A stretch of DNA of 64,000 nt, from NCBI RefSeq assembly GCF_030684895.1, contig NZ_JAUXXP010000080.1, positions 1 to 64,000 of the forward strand, written 5' to 3'. The stretch comes from Pseudomonas sp. (lineage in GTDB: Bacteria; Pseudomonadota; Gammaproteobacteria; Pseudomonadales; Pseudomonadaceae). The first letter of the stretch is position 1, and every line of letters starts with the position of its first letter. Position numbers and translations under genes: made by a program. Under the pieces are notes generated by a model. It did not search any database. It was given only the letters and a program-made list of their open reading frames with translations, and was not told where the DNA came from. Positions 41,727-50,144 of the stretch are shown here, one piece after another.

Positions 41727-42716
41727 ATGCGTGGGTTGATTCTTCTCGCTGCACTGTTGTGCGGCCTGCCGGTTTTTGCGGCGCAGCGTTGTGATATTCA
41801 GGTGCCGACGCATACGGCGGATGTGGGTGAGGTACGTCTGGCGTACCAGAGCATTGGCCGCGACAGCGATCCGGCCCTGCTGCTGGTGATGGGCTTGGGC
41901 GGACAGCTGATCCACTGGCCGGATGAAGTGGTGGCGCGCCTGTGTCAGCAGGGCTTTCGGGTAATTCGCTTTGATAACCGCGATGTCGGCCTGAGCACTT
42001 GGGCCGGCACGGCGCCGGCAATCAATCTGACCTACGAAGCGCTGCGTTATCGGCTCGGCCTGTCGGTGGCTGCGCCCTATGGCCTGCGTGATATGGCGCA
42101 GGACGCCCTGGGCCTGCTGGATGCCCTGGCGGTGGATCAGGTGCATGTGCTGGGCGCGAGCATGGGCGGGATGATTGCCCAGCATATGGCCGACCTTGCA
42201 CCTGAGCGGGTGCAGAGCCTGACCTTGATCATGACCAGCTCCGGTGCTCAGGGGTTGCCGGCGCCAAGCAGCGCGCTGCTGAGTCTGCTGGCCAAACGTG
42301 AAGCGCCCAACCGCGCGATAGCCCTGGAGCAGCAGGCCGACCTGCTGGCCGCGTTGGGCAGCCCGACGGTCAGCGATGACCGGCAGTTACTGCTGCAACA
42401 GGCGCAGATTGCCTACGACCGGGCGTTCAACCCGGAAGGCGTGCAACGGCAGTTGTTGGCGATTCTGGCGGAACCGAGCAGGGTCGAGCTGCTCAACCGT
42501 CTGCGCGTGCCAACCCTGGTGGTGCATGGCACGGCCGATCCGCTGCTGCCGGTGATGCACGGCGTGCATGTGGCGGCGCATATCAAAAACAGCGAATTGA
42601 GACTGATCCCCGGCCTGGCCCACCGCTTTCAGGAAGCGTTCAAAGAGCCCTTGCTGGCGGCGGTGTTGCCGCACCTGCAGGCCCATCGGGGCGATGGGCA
42701 GTGGGCGAGGCTGTAA
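41727..42716 (+). CDS. Exported alpha/beta hydrolase
   Basis: The 329-residue protein has a signal peptide (MRGLILLAALLCGLPVFA) and an alpha/beta-hydrolase domain with the oxyanion/HG region VMGLGGQLIHW, nucleophile elbow GASMGG, acid in GTADPLLP and histidine in GLAHRF. It should be a periplasmic or secreted esterase/lipase-like enzyme. The ATG at 41727 is chosen for the signal peptide although the frame opens at 41640. Substrate unknown. It is convergent with the DUF1993 gene. Confidence 0.83.
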   Translation: MRGLILLAALLCGLPVFAAQRCDIQVPTHTADVGEVRLAYQSIGRDSDPALLLVMGLGGQLIHWPDEVVARLCQQGFRVIRFDNRDVGLSTWAGTAPAINLTYEALRYRLGLSVAAPYGLRDMAQDALGLLDALAVDQVHVLGASMGGMIAQHMADLAPERVQSLTLIMTSSGAQGLPAPSSALLSLLAKREAPNRAIALEQQADLLAALGSPTVSDDRQLLLQQAQIAYDRAFNPEGVQRQLLAILAEPSRVELLNRLRVPTLVVHGTADPLLPVMHGVHVAAHIKNSELRLIPGLAHRFQEAFKEPLLAAVLPHLQAHRGDGQWARL

Positions 42717-42729
42717 GGCTGTCGACTCT

Positions 42730-42788
42730 TAAAATCTGTTTTTAACGCTGCAGGGCCGACGCGCAGCAGATCGCAAATAGATTTTTAG
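42730..42788 (-). repeat. Palindromic MITE-like element, internally deleted copy C
   Basis: Only one arm of the element is kept (CTGTTTTTAACGCTGCAGGG through GCAGATCGCAAATAGATTTT), bounded by short terminal inverted repeats TAAAATCT/AGATTTTTA. As in full copies, the outer end forms the TAA stop of the leftward gene (42785-42787). Confidence 0.8.
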
Positions 42789-43291
42789 CGGGTGCCGAGA
42801 AAATCACGCTTACCGATGGCCACGCCGTTATGTCGCAGGATGGCGTAGGCGGTGGTGAGGTGGAAATAGAAGTTCGGCAGCACGTGATCAAGCAGGAAGG
42901 CTTGGCCCTGGAAATGGGTTTCCTTGTCGCGGCGCTTGAGGGTGACGGTGCGTGCTTCGCTGCCGTCGATCTGCGCGGCGCTCAGGCCTTGCAGAAAGCT
43001 TAAGGTCTTGGCGATACGCGCTTGCAGTTCGGCGAAGCTGGTTTCGTCGTCGGCATGGCTCGGTGCTTCTACTTCAGCCAGCAGCGCAGCGCCAGCTTTG
43101 GCGCCGTCGCAGGCGATCTGCACCTGGCGGCTCAGGGGGAACATATCGGGGGCCAGGCGCGCATTGAGAAATACGCTCTGCTCGATCTTCTTCTCTTCGG
43201 CGTGGGCTGCGGCGATGCCGAGGATGGTCGACAGGTTGTTCAACTGACGGGTGAAGACCGGGATGGATGCTTGGTACATGGACAGGGACAT
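42785..43291 (-). CDS. DUF1993 family protein
   Basis: The 168-residue soluble protein starts MSLSMYQASIPVFTRQLNNLSTIL and has the helical DUF1993 pattern with conserved PLSRQVQIACDGAK and a C-terminal His-containing region (FYFHLTTAYAILRHNGVAIGKRDFLG), reminiscent of the DinB-like four-helix fold. Function unknown. GGAG at six bases supports this start over the open frame to 43423. Its stop codon is formed by a palindromic element. Confidence 0.88.
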   Translation of the reverse strand: MSLSMYQASIPVFTRQLNNLSTILGIAAAHAEEKKIEQSVFLNARLAPDMFPLSRQVQIACDGAKAGAALLAEVEAPSHADDETSFAELQARIAKTLSFLQGLSAAQIDGSEARTVTLKRRDKETHFQGQAFLLDHVLPNFYFHLTTAYAILRHNGVAIGKRDFLGTR

Positions 43292-43383
43292 GGGTATCTC
43301 CAGAAGCGCCGAACCGGATTGCCCAGGCGCGATTGTGTAGAAGGACAGTGCGCCGCCGCAGGCAGCGGCCTGAGGCAGCAAGC

Positions 43384-43529
43384 TTAGAACTTGTTTCGGA
43401 TCTCGCGAGCTAGAGCCCTGCAAGGCAAAAACAGGCGAGAAAGCGGAGTGTACTTTTGTACATGAGCATTTCGAGCCTGTTTTTAACGCAGCAGGGCCGA
43501 CGCGCAGCAGATCCGAAGCAGGTTCTTAG
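43384..43529 (-). repeat. Palindromic MITE-like element, full copy D
   Basis: The terminal inverted repeats are TTAGAACTTGTTTCGGATCT on the left and the complement of AGATCCGAAGCAGGTTCTTA on the right. The interior matches copy A nearly base for base, including GTACTTTTGTACATGAGCAT. The right end forms the TAA stop of phaJ (43526-43528). Confidence 0.88.
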
Positions 43530-43996
43530 CCGATGGTGATCGGCGGCAACTTAGTCAGCTCAACGGTCTGTGCTTTGCGCGGGGCGAGGATTTCCGCTTC
43601 GCCGTCCACTACCAGCTCATCGTTCTGGTTGAACACACGGGTGGCCACGCGTACGCGGAATTTCGGCAGCTTCTCGAGGATTTCCAGGCGCACGGTGAGG
43701 GTGTCGCCGAGTTTGACCGGTGCGGTAAAGCGCATGCTCTGGCCGATATAGATGGTGCCCGGGCCAGGCAGCTCACAGGCCACGGCGGCGCTGATCAGTG
43801 CACCGCTGAACATGCCGTGAGCGATACGCTCCTTGAACATGGTGGTAGCGGCGTAATCAGCATCCAGGTGCACCGGGTTGTGGTCGCCGGAGACTTCGGC
43901 AAACAGCTGGATATCGCGTTCGCTGACGGTTTTGCTGTAGCTGGCGGTCTGGCCGACTTCAAGAACGTCGTAGGGCGTGTTGCTGCTCTGGGTCAT
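43526..43996 (-). CDS. phaJ1: (R)-specific enoyl-CoA hydratase (MaoC family)
   Basis: The 156-residue hot-dog-fold enzyme hydrates trans-2-enoyl-CoA from beta-oxidation to (R)-3-hydroxyacyl-CoA, a polyhydroxyalkanoate precursor. The hydratase-2 motif FAEVSGDHNPVHLDADYA carries the catalytic Asp-His pair, and the C-terminus KLPPITIG matches PhaJ1 proteins as I recall them. It overlaps the following-strand hydrolase gene by four bases, and the fadD genes lie close by, as in P. aeruginosa. Confidence 0.9.
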   Translation of the reverse strand: MTQSSNTPYDVLEVGQTASYSKTVSERDIQLFAEVSGDHNPVHLDADYAATTMFKERIAHGMFSGALISAAVACELPGPGTIYIGQSMRFTAPVKLGDTLTVRLEILEKLPKFRVRVATRVFNQNDELVVDGEAEILAPRKAQTVELTKLPPITIG

Positions 43997-44955
43997 GGAT
44001 GGCTCTCTTGACTCTGTAGGTGGCGCTGGCGCGGTTGGCTGAGGGCCTGTTGCAACCAGTCGATGATGTAGGCGGTCACTTCGTCGCGGTTGCTTTCGTT
44101 GAGCAACTCGTGACGGGCGTCCGGATAGATTTTTATCTGCACATGCGGGTTGCCGGAGGCTTGCAGGGCATTGCCCAGGTCTTGCTGACGATGGCCGTCG
44201 CTGACTGGGTCACAGGCGCCGCCAATCACCAGTAACGGCAGGCTGTTGTCGATCTGCGCCAGGCTGTGCAGTGGGGTGATCTGTTGCAGGCCGCCGAGCA
44301 GGTCGACCCACAGCTGGTTGCTGCAGCGGAAACCGCACAGCGGGTCGTTGACGTACTTGTCGACTTCCAGCGGGTCGCGGCTCAGCCAGTCGAAGGCCGT
44401 GCGATTGGGTTTGAAGGCCTTGTTGAACGAACCGAATGAGGCGAATTCGAGCAGGGCGCTGTAAGCCTGCGGGCCTTGCCGCCAGCGCTCGAAACGCGCC
44501 AGCAACTGGCCGACGCGGTACAGCGCCACGGGCTGGTAGTTGGAGCCGGAGAGAATCGCGCCCTGCAGGCTGCAGCTGTGCTGCATCAGGTAGGCCTGGC
44601 CGATGTAGCTGCCCATGCTGTGGCCGAGCAGGAAAATCGGCGTTTGCGGGTGGCTCTGGCGCATATGGTGGTTGAGGTTGGCCAGGTCATTAACCACCAG
44701 TTCCCAACCTTTGTTGTCGGCATAGTGGCCGAGCAGGCCGTGTTCGGCGGTTTTGCCATGCCCGCGCTGGTCATGTGCATAGACCTCGAAGCCTTGCGCC
44801 ACCAGCGCTTCAGCCAGGCGTGCATAGCGCCCGCTGTGTTCGGCCATGCCGTGGGCGACCATCAGCAACGCTTTCGGCGGCTGTTCGGCATACCAGCGGT
44901 TGACAAAGAGGGGCGCTGCATCGGTGCTGTTGAGCCAGAACGCTTGGTGGAGCAT
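43993..44955 (-). CDS. Alpha/beta hydrolase, monoacylglycerol lipase/lysophospholipase type
   Basis: The 320-residue protein has the serine hydrolase signature: VAHGMAEHSGRYARLAEAL, HDQRGHGKT, the nucleophile elbow GHSMGS, Asp in GACDPVSDGH and His in DARHELLNE. It should cleave lysophospholipids or monoacylglycerols, feeding fatty acids to the nearby FadD enzymes. The ATG at 44955 is preceded by AAGGGA. It is translationally coupled to phaJ1 by a four-base overlap. Confidence 0.9.
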   Translation of the reverse strand: MLHQAFWLNSTDAAPLFVNRWYAEQPPKALLMVAHGMAEHSGRYARLAEALVAQGFEVYAHDQRGHGKTAEHGLLGHYADNKGWELVVNDLANLNHHMRQSHPQTPIFLLGHSMGSYIGQAYLMQHSCSLQGAILSGSNYQPVALYRVGQLLARFERWRQGPQAYSALLEFASFGSFNKAFKPNRTAFDWLSRDPLEVDKYVNDPLCGFRCSNQLWVDLLGGLQQITPLHSLAQIDNSLPLLVIGGACDPVSDGHRQQDLGNALQASGNPHVQIKIYPDARHELLNESNRDEVTAYIIDWLQQALSQPRQRHLQSQESHP

Positions 44956-45027
44956 GGCGAATCCCTTAAGCCTGCAGAAGCTGCGCATTGTGCACTCCGC
45001 GCGGCGCGGCGCAAAGTCCGTGCGGGT

Positions 45028-45756
45028 TTAAGGGTTATGGCTGCGCAGTATCCGCATATATTCACCGCTGCCAAACAGATCGCGCAGACCCTGCTCGAAG
45101 ATTTCGCTCCAATCCGGTTCGCCAGCTTTGGCGGGCACAAAACCGACCAGTAGCGGGATACGCTCCAGCACATTGCCGTGCCAGCTGAGCTTGCCGCGCA
45201 GTTGCTCATCGTTGGCGATTAGGTGGTTACCGACGATGCGTTCGAGCAGCACCATGTCGAAGCGTCGGGCATTGAGTTTGCGCAGGTTGCTGATGTCGTC
45301 CACGGCGTCTTCAAGCGTCAGCCCGGCATCGAGAATATGCTGCGGGTAGCCGTAACCGCGCACGATGCCCAGGGTTTTGCCGCGCAGTTCCTGCAGCTGG
45401 TTGAACTGCAGCGGATAGCCGTTGCGGATAAACAACCCCAGCTCGCTGTAGAACAGCGGGCGCGAGGGCTGCAGGCCTTCCTCTTTGATCTCCTTGGGCC
45501 ATAGCGCCAGCGCGCCCTGATAGTTGCCGTTGCCCAACTCCACGCGTACTCGCGCCCAGGGCAGAAAGTCGATCTGTACCGGATAGCCGCGCACGGCAAA
45601 GGCGCGGCGGGTCAGGGCGACGATGCTGCCGCCATCTGGCAGGTGTTCGGAGCTATAGGGCGGGTATTCCAGGGTGGCCATGCGCAGTTGTGGTTCGGCC
45701 TGCGCCAATTGCGCGAAGAGAAACAGCAATGTTGCAACGAATAGAACGATAGGCAT
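45028..45756 (-). CDS. Orphan periplasmic solute-binding protein (family 3-like)
   Basis: The 242-residue protein has a signal peptide ending LAQAE and opens LRMATLEYPPYSSEHLPDGGSIVALTRRAF. It shares the layout of the other orphan binding proteins, including DFLPWARVRVELGNGNYQGALALW, which parallels the segment in the protein at 37291. No transporter components are adjacent. It lies between the hydrolase/phaJ operon and fadD2 and appears to interrupt an otherwise conserved fatty-acid block. Confidence 0.78.
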   Translation of the reverse strand: MPIVLFVATLLFLFAQLAQAEPQLRMATLEYPPYSSEHLPDGGSIVALTRRAFAVRGYPVQIDFLPWARVRVELGNGNYQGALALWPKEIKEEGLQPSRPLFYSELGLFIRNGYPLQFNQLQELRGKTLGIVRGYGYPQHILDAGLTLEDAVDDISNLRKLNARRFDMVLLERIVGNHLIANDEQLRGKLSWHGNVLERIPLLVGFVPAKAGEPDWSEIFEQGLRDLFGSGEYMRILRSHNP

Positions 45757-45942
45757 GGGGAGCCGTCAGCGTAGGGTGCAGATTGGTTATAGGCGGCGCG
45801 GCAGGATAGTTCCACACGGAGCGGCAAGATTCAGTACGTCAATGACGCTGCCCGGCTATTTGCCTGTTTGGCGTTAGCTGTTAACTTCCAGCCAACTCCG
45901 CAGCGCGGATTAGGATCATCTCAGGGCAAGAGGATAAAAATA

Positions 45943-47631
45943 ATGCAGCCTGATTTCTGGAGCGACAAACGCCCGGCCGGCGTCCCCAATGACATCGACC
46001 TGGGGGCTTACAAGTCGGTGATCGAGGTGTTCGAGCGCTCGTGCAAGAAGTTCGCTGACCGGCCCGCTTTCAGCAACCTGGGCGTGACCCTAACCTATGC
46101 CGAGCTTGATCGGCTCTCGGCGGCCTTTGCCGCTTACCTGCAAAAACACACTGACCTGCAGCCAGGCGAGCGCATCGCCGTGCAGATGCCTAACGTGTTG
46201 CAGTACCCGATTGCCGTGTTCGGCGCCATGCGCGCCGGGCTGATTGTGGTCAACACCAACCCGCTGTACACCGCCCGCGAAATGCGCCACCAGTTCAAGG
46301 ATGCCGGCGTACGCGCGCTGGTGTACCTGAACATGTTTGGCAAGCTGGTGCAGGACGTGCTGCCGGATACCGAGATCGACTACCTGATAGAAGCCAAGAT
46401 GGGCGACCTGCTGCCGAGCCTCAAGGGCTGGCTGGTCAACACCGTGGTGAAGAAGGTCAAGAAGATGGTCCCCGACTACCACCTGCCGCAGGCGGTGTCG
46501 TTCAAGGATGTGCTCAAGCAGGGTCATGGCCACGCGCTGAAACCGGTCAAGGTCGGCCAGGAAGACATCGCCGTGCTGCAATACACCGGCGGCACTACGG
46601 GCGTGGCCAAGGGCGCGATGCTCACCCACGGCAACCTGGTGGCCAATATGCTGCAGGTCGATGCCTGCCTGTCGCAGCTGGGCAGCGATGGCACCCCGCT
46701 GATGAAGCAGGGTCAGGAAATCATGATTGCGCCGCTGCCGCTCTACCATATCTATGCGTTTACCGCGAACTGCATGTGCATGATGGTCAACGGCAACCAC
46801 AACGTGCTGATCACCAACCCGCGTGACATTCCGGGCTTCGTCAAGGAGCTGGGCAAGTGGCAGTTCTCCGCGTTGCTGGGGCTCAACACGTTGTTTGTCG
46901 CGCTGATGGATAACCCCGAGTTCAAGAACCTGGATTTCTCTCACTTCAAACTGACTAACTCAGGCGGTACTGCACTGGTCAAAGCCACTGCAGAGCGTTG
47001 GCAGGCGATGACCGGTTGCCCCGTGACCGAAGGCTATGGCCTGACCGAAACCTCACCGGTGGCCAGCACCAATCCCTATGGCGATAAAGTGCGTCTGGGT
47101 ACGGTGGGCATTCCGGTGCCGGGCACGGCGTTCAAAGTCATTGATGATGATGGCGTTGAACAAGCACTGGGCGAGCGCGGCGAGCTGTGCATCAAGGGCC
47201 CGCAAGTGATGAAGGGCTACTGGAACCGCGAAGAAGCCACCGCCGAGGTGCTGGATGCCGAGGGTTGGTTCAAGAGCGGTGATGTGGCGGTGATCGACCC
47301 GGATGGTTTCGTGCGCATCGTCGACCGCAAGAAGGACATGATCATCGTCTCCGGTTTCAACGTGTACCCCAACGAGATTGAAGACGTGGTTATGGCCCAC
47401 CCGAAAGTCGCCAGCTGCGCGGCCATCGGTGTGCCGGACGAGAAGTCCGGGGAAGTGGTCAAGCTATTCGTCGTGGCCCGCGACAGCAGCCTCAGCGCCG
47501 ATGAGCTAAAGGCCTACTGCAAGGAAAACTTTACCGGCTACAAGGTGCCCAAGCAGATCGTCTTCCGTGATTCGCTGCCGATGACCCCAGTCGGCAAGAT
47601 TCTGCGTCGCGAGCTGCGCGATATCGCCTGA
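45943..47631 (+). CDS. fadD2: Long-chain fatty acid-CoA ligase FadD2
   Basis: The 562-residue adenylate-forming enzyme activates fatty acids to acyl-CoA. The AMP-binding signature YTGGTTGVAKGAM, the core EGYGLTETSP, WFKSGDVAVIDPDGFVRIVDRKKDMIIVSGFNVYP and the C-terminal lysine region VGKILRR are all present. AGAGGA precedes the ATG at 45943. It is followed by a near paralogue of equal length, and the naming follows P. aeruginosa gene order, where fadD2 is the copy nearer the hydrolase/phaJ1 pair. Confidence 0.93.
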   Translation: MQPDFWSDKRPAGVPNDIDLGAYKSVIEVFERSCKKFADRPAFSNLGVTLTYAELDRLSAAFAAYLQKHTDLQPGERIAVQMPNVLQYPIAVFGAMRAGLIVVNTNPLYTAREMRHQFKDAGVRALVYLNMFGKLVQDVLPDTEIDYLIEAKMGDLLPSLKGWLVNTVVKKVKKMVPDYHLPQAVSFKDVLKQGHGHALKPVKVGQEDIAVLQYTGGTTGVAKGAMLTHGNLVANMLQVDACLSQLGSDGTPLMKQGQEIMIAPLPLYHIYAFTANCMCMMVNGNHNVLITNPRDIPGFVKELGKWQFSALLGLNTLFVALMDNPEFKNLDFSHFKLTNSGGTALVKATAERWQAMTGCPVTEGYGLTETSPVASTNPYGDKVRLGTVGIPVPGTAFKVIDDDGVEQALGERGELCIKGPQVMKGYWNREEATAEVLDAEGWFKSGDVAVIDPDGFVRIVDRKKDMIIVSGFNVYPNEIEDVVMAHPKVASCAAIGVPDEKSGEVVKLFVVARDSSLSADELKAYCKENFTGYKVPKQIVFRDSLPMTPVGKILRRELRDIA

Positions 47632-47651
47632 TCTATTGAAGGCAGTGACTG

Positions 47652-47691
47652 TTTCAGCGCATGCCGCAGGCCAACTGTGGCTGCGCTGAAA
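47652..47691 (+). terminator. Terminator-like hairpin after fadD2
   Basis: A two-part stem (TTTCAGCGCA with TGCGCTGAAA enclosing GCCGCAG with CTGTGGC) starts about 20 bases after the fadD2 stop. There is no T-run, so it may be a transcript-stabilising end. Confidence 0.5.
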
Positions 47692-47817
47692 TCTCTGCAA
47701 GTCCTACGCAACGCCTATAGCTCGCCACTTTCAGCGAAATCATAAAGATGACCAGGTTGTATGTGTTGGTCACTTTTGTGACTGCCGCGGCGCTTATTGG
47801 TGCTAGTCGCTGTTTGG

Positions 47818-47846
47818 CAAAGCTGCTACTCTCGGGCGGCTTTTTT
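47818..47846 (+). terminator. Intrinsic terminator in the fadD2-fadD1 interval
   Basis: The stem AAAGCTGC / GCGGCTTTT (one G-T pair) is followed by six T residues. It lies far from the fadD2 stop, so an unannotated transcript may end here. Confidence 0.55.
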
Positions 47847-47899
47847 GTGATCCGCTATCCATAGTGGCCAGCCTCTTGAGGCCGTCGCTGTGCGACGAC

Positions 47900-47925
47900 A
47901 AAAATTGCTCCCGGCAATTTTTTTG
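47900..47925 (+). terminator. Second intrinsic terminator in the fadD2-fadD1 interval
   Basis: The stem AAAATTGC / GCAATTTT with a five-base loop and a seven-T run lies about 90 bases before fadD1. Confidence 0.6.
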
Positions 47926-48014
47926 CCGTTCAAGTCGCAGAAAACACGCAAATCTACAATAAACAACCGTCTATGCGCGGTGAAGATCAAGCTGTTGCTG
48001 AGGAGTGGGCTTCC

Positions 48015-49703
48015 ATGACCGAAAACTTTTGGAAGGATAAGTATCCCGTTGGGATTGCTGCCGAAATCAATCCTGACCAGTACCCGAACATCCAGGCGGT
48101 ACTGAAAGAGTCCTGCCAACGCTTCGCCGACAAGCCAGCTTTCAGCAATATGGGTAAAACCATTACCTATGGTGAGCTGTACGAGTTGTCCGGCATCTTT
48201 GCCGCCTACCTACAGCAGCACACCGACCTGCAGCCCGGCGATCGTATCGCCGTGCAACTGCCCAACGTGCTGCAGTACCCGGTTGTAGTCTTCGGTGCCC
48301 TGCGCGCCGGTCTGGTGGTGGTCAACACCAACCCGCTGTACACCGCGCGCGAACTGGAGCACCAATTCAACGATTCTGGTGCCAAGGCCCTGGTCAGCCT
48401 GGCCAACATGGCCCATTTGGTTGAGCAAGTACTGCCGAAAACCGGGATCAAGACGGTCATCATCACCGAAGTCGGTGACATGCTCTCACCGCTTAAGCGC
48501 CTGCTGGTCAACAGCGTGGTCAAGCACGTGAAGAAGATGGTGCCGGCCTACAACCTGCCGCAAGCCGTCAAGTTCACTGCAGCCATGGCCAAGGGCCGTG
48601 GTCAGGCGTCCAAGGACGCCGCGCCGAACAATGGCGAAATCGCTGTACTGCAATACACCGGCGGCACCACCGGCGTGGCCAAGGGTGCGATGCTGACCCA
48701 TCGCAACCTGATCGCCAACATGCTCCAGGTCAAGGCGCTGATGGGCTCGGAAATGAGTGAAGGCAGCGAAGTGCTGATCGCGCCGTTGCCGCTGTACCAC
48801 ATCTACGCCTTCACCTTCCATTGCATGGCCATGATGCTGATTGGTGGGCACAACGTGCTGATCACCAACCCGCGTGATCTGCCCGCGATGACCAAGGACC
48901 TGGCCAAGTACAAGTTCACCGGGTTTGTCGGCCTCAACACCCTGTTCGTTGCCCTGTGCAACAACGAGGACTTCCGCAAGCTGGACTTCTCCACCCTGAA
49001 GGCCACTTTCTCCGGCGGTATGGCGCTGCAACTGGCGACCGCCGAGCGCTGGAAGCAGGTGACCGGGTGCTCAATCTGCGAAGGCTTCGGCATGACCGAG
49101 ACCAGCCCGGTGGCCTCGGTTAACCCGTTCAGCAATATCCAGATCGGCACCATCGGTATTCCGGTCCCCTCGACAGTGTGCAAAGTGATCGACGATGAAG
49201 GCGTCGAGCAGCCGCTGGGTTCGATTGGCGAGCTGTGCGTCAAAGGTCCGCAGGTGATGAAGGGCTACTGGCAGCGCCAGGAAGCCACCGAGGAAATCCT
49301 TGACGCCGAAGGCTGGTTGAAGACCGGCGACATCGCGGTGATCCAGGAAGACGGTTACATGCGCATCGTCGACCGCAAGAAGGACATGATTCTGGTGTCC
49401 GGCTTCAACGTCTACCCGAACGAACTGGAAGACGTGCTCGCCACCCTGCCGGGCGTGCTGCAGTGCGCAGCCATCGGCGTGCCGGACGAGAAGTCGGGCG
49501 AAGCGATCAAGATCTTCGTGGTGGTCAAACCGGGTGAAACCCTGACCAAAGAGCAGGTCATGGAGCACATGCGCGCCAACGTCACCGGCTACAAGGTGCC
49601 GAAAGCCGTGGAATTCCGCGACGTACTGCCAACCACCAACGTCGGCAAAATCCTGCGCCGCGAACTGCGTGACGAAGAGCTTAAGAAACTGGGTAAGAAG
49701 TAA
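48015..49703 (+). CDS. fadD1: Long-chain fatty acid-CoA ligase FadD1
   Basis: The 562-residue acyl-CoA synthetase is closely similar along its length to FadD2 next door, with YTGGTTGVAKGAM, EGFGMTETSP, GWLKTGDIAVI and VGKILRRELRDEEL. AGGAG precedes the ATG at 48015; the open frame begins at 47973. The pair probably arose by tandem duplication and may differ in chain-length preference. An intrinsic terminator follows. Confidence 0.94.
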   Translation: MTENFWKDKYPVGIAAEINPDQYPNIQAVLKESCQRFADKPAFSNMGKTITYGELYELSGIFAAYLQQHTDLQPGDRIAVQLPNVLQYPVVVFGALRAGLVVVNTNPLYTARELEHQFNDSGAKALVSLANMAHLVEQVLPKTGIKTVIITEVGDMLSPLKRLLVNSVVKHVKKMVPAYNLPQAVKFTAAMAKGRGQASKDAAPNNGEIAVLQYTGGTTGVAKGAMLTHRNLIANMLQVKALMGSEMSEGSEVLIAPLPLYHIYAFTFHCMAMMLIGGHNVLITNPRDLPAMTKDLAKYKFTGFVGLNTLFVALCNNEDFRKLDFSTLKATFSGGMALQLATAERWKQVTGCSICEGFGMTETSPVASVNPFSNIQIGTIGIPVPSTVCKVIDDEGVEQPLGSIGELCVKGPQVMKGYWQRQEATEEILDAEGWLKTGDIAVIQEDGYMRIVDRKKDMILVSGFNVYPNELEDVLATLPGVLQCAAIGVPDEKSGEAIKIFVVVKPGETLTKEQVMEHMRANVTGYKVPKAVEFRDVLPTTNVGKILRRELRDEELKKLGKK

Positions 49704-49715
49704 ACGCCCGGTTAA

Positions 49716-49743
49716 ACAAAACCCCGCCTAGGCGGGGTTTTTT
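49716..49743 (+). terminator. Intrinsic terminator of fadD1
   Basis: The stem AAACCCCGCC / GGCGGGGTTT followed by a T-run lies about 15 bases after the fadD1 stop. It also faces the convergent gene ending at 49767. Confidence 0.95.
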
Positions 49744-49766
49744 GTGCTTGTTTGAAAGCCGCTCGG

Positions 49767-50144
49767 TTAGCCGGTGCGCCAGGTGATTTCCTCTACCCCA
49801 TCGGCGCTGATGCGCATCCAGCGGTCGGCCTGCTCGTCACTTTCTTCTTCCTGCCAGCCGCCGGGGGCGCAGCGCACTTCGACATTCAGTGCGGCGAAGG
49901 CGGCCTGGGCGCAGGCCAGGTCGTCAGCCCAGGGGGTGGTATCGCTTTCCAGGAACAGGCTGTGCCACTTGCCGACAGCCTTGGGCAACCAGGTGACAGG
50001 TACTTCACCGGCCATGCATTTGTAGGTCTGGCCTTTTTGCTGCCAAGGTGTGCAGCTGCCCAGCGCGCTGCTGAGCCACTCACCGATAGCGATGTGGTCG
50101 GCGTCTTTCAGGTAAATCTCGATATCCGGTTGGCGCATGGTCAT
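49767..50144 (-). CDS. Conserved hypothetical protein (125 aa)
   Basis: The soluble acidic protein begins [35 protein letters not shown] recognise no domain. It has several tryptophans and one Cys-rich patch (C31, C43, C80, C92 approximately), without a clear metal motif. Its ATG overlaps the stop of rlmA (ATGA), so it is translated with rlmA and dapE in one operon. Similar small genes occur next to rlmA in pseudomonads. Confidence 0.8.
   Translation of the reverse strand: MTMRQPDIEIYLKDADHIAIGEWLSSALGSCTPWQQKGQTYKCMAGEVPVTWLPKAVGKWHSLFLESDTTPWADDLACAQAAFAALNVEVRCAPGGWQEEESDEQADRWMRISADGVEEITWRTG

Larger units (their letters stand above)
47632..48014 (+). promoter_or_regulatory. Structured intergenic region between fadD2 and fadD1
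   Basis: This 383-base stretch contains three hairpins. The first (47652-47691, arms TTTCAGCGCA/TGCGCTGAAA with an inner GCCGCAG/CTGTGGC stem) follows fadD2. The second (about 47818-47846, AAAGCTGC/GCGGCTTTT) and third (47901-47924, AAAATTGC/GCAATTTT) both end in T-runs. A TACAAT (47955-47960) may be the -10 of the fadD1 promoter. The two T-tailed hairpins suggest a small RNA or an attenuated leader between the genes. Confidence 0.5.

Noticed and set aside
45757..45942. PsrA or FadR operator before fadD2
   Set aside because: No palindrome resembling the known fatty-acid regulator sites could be found in this interval.
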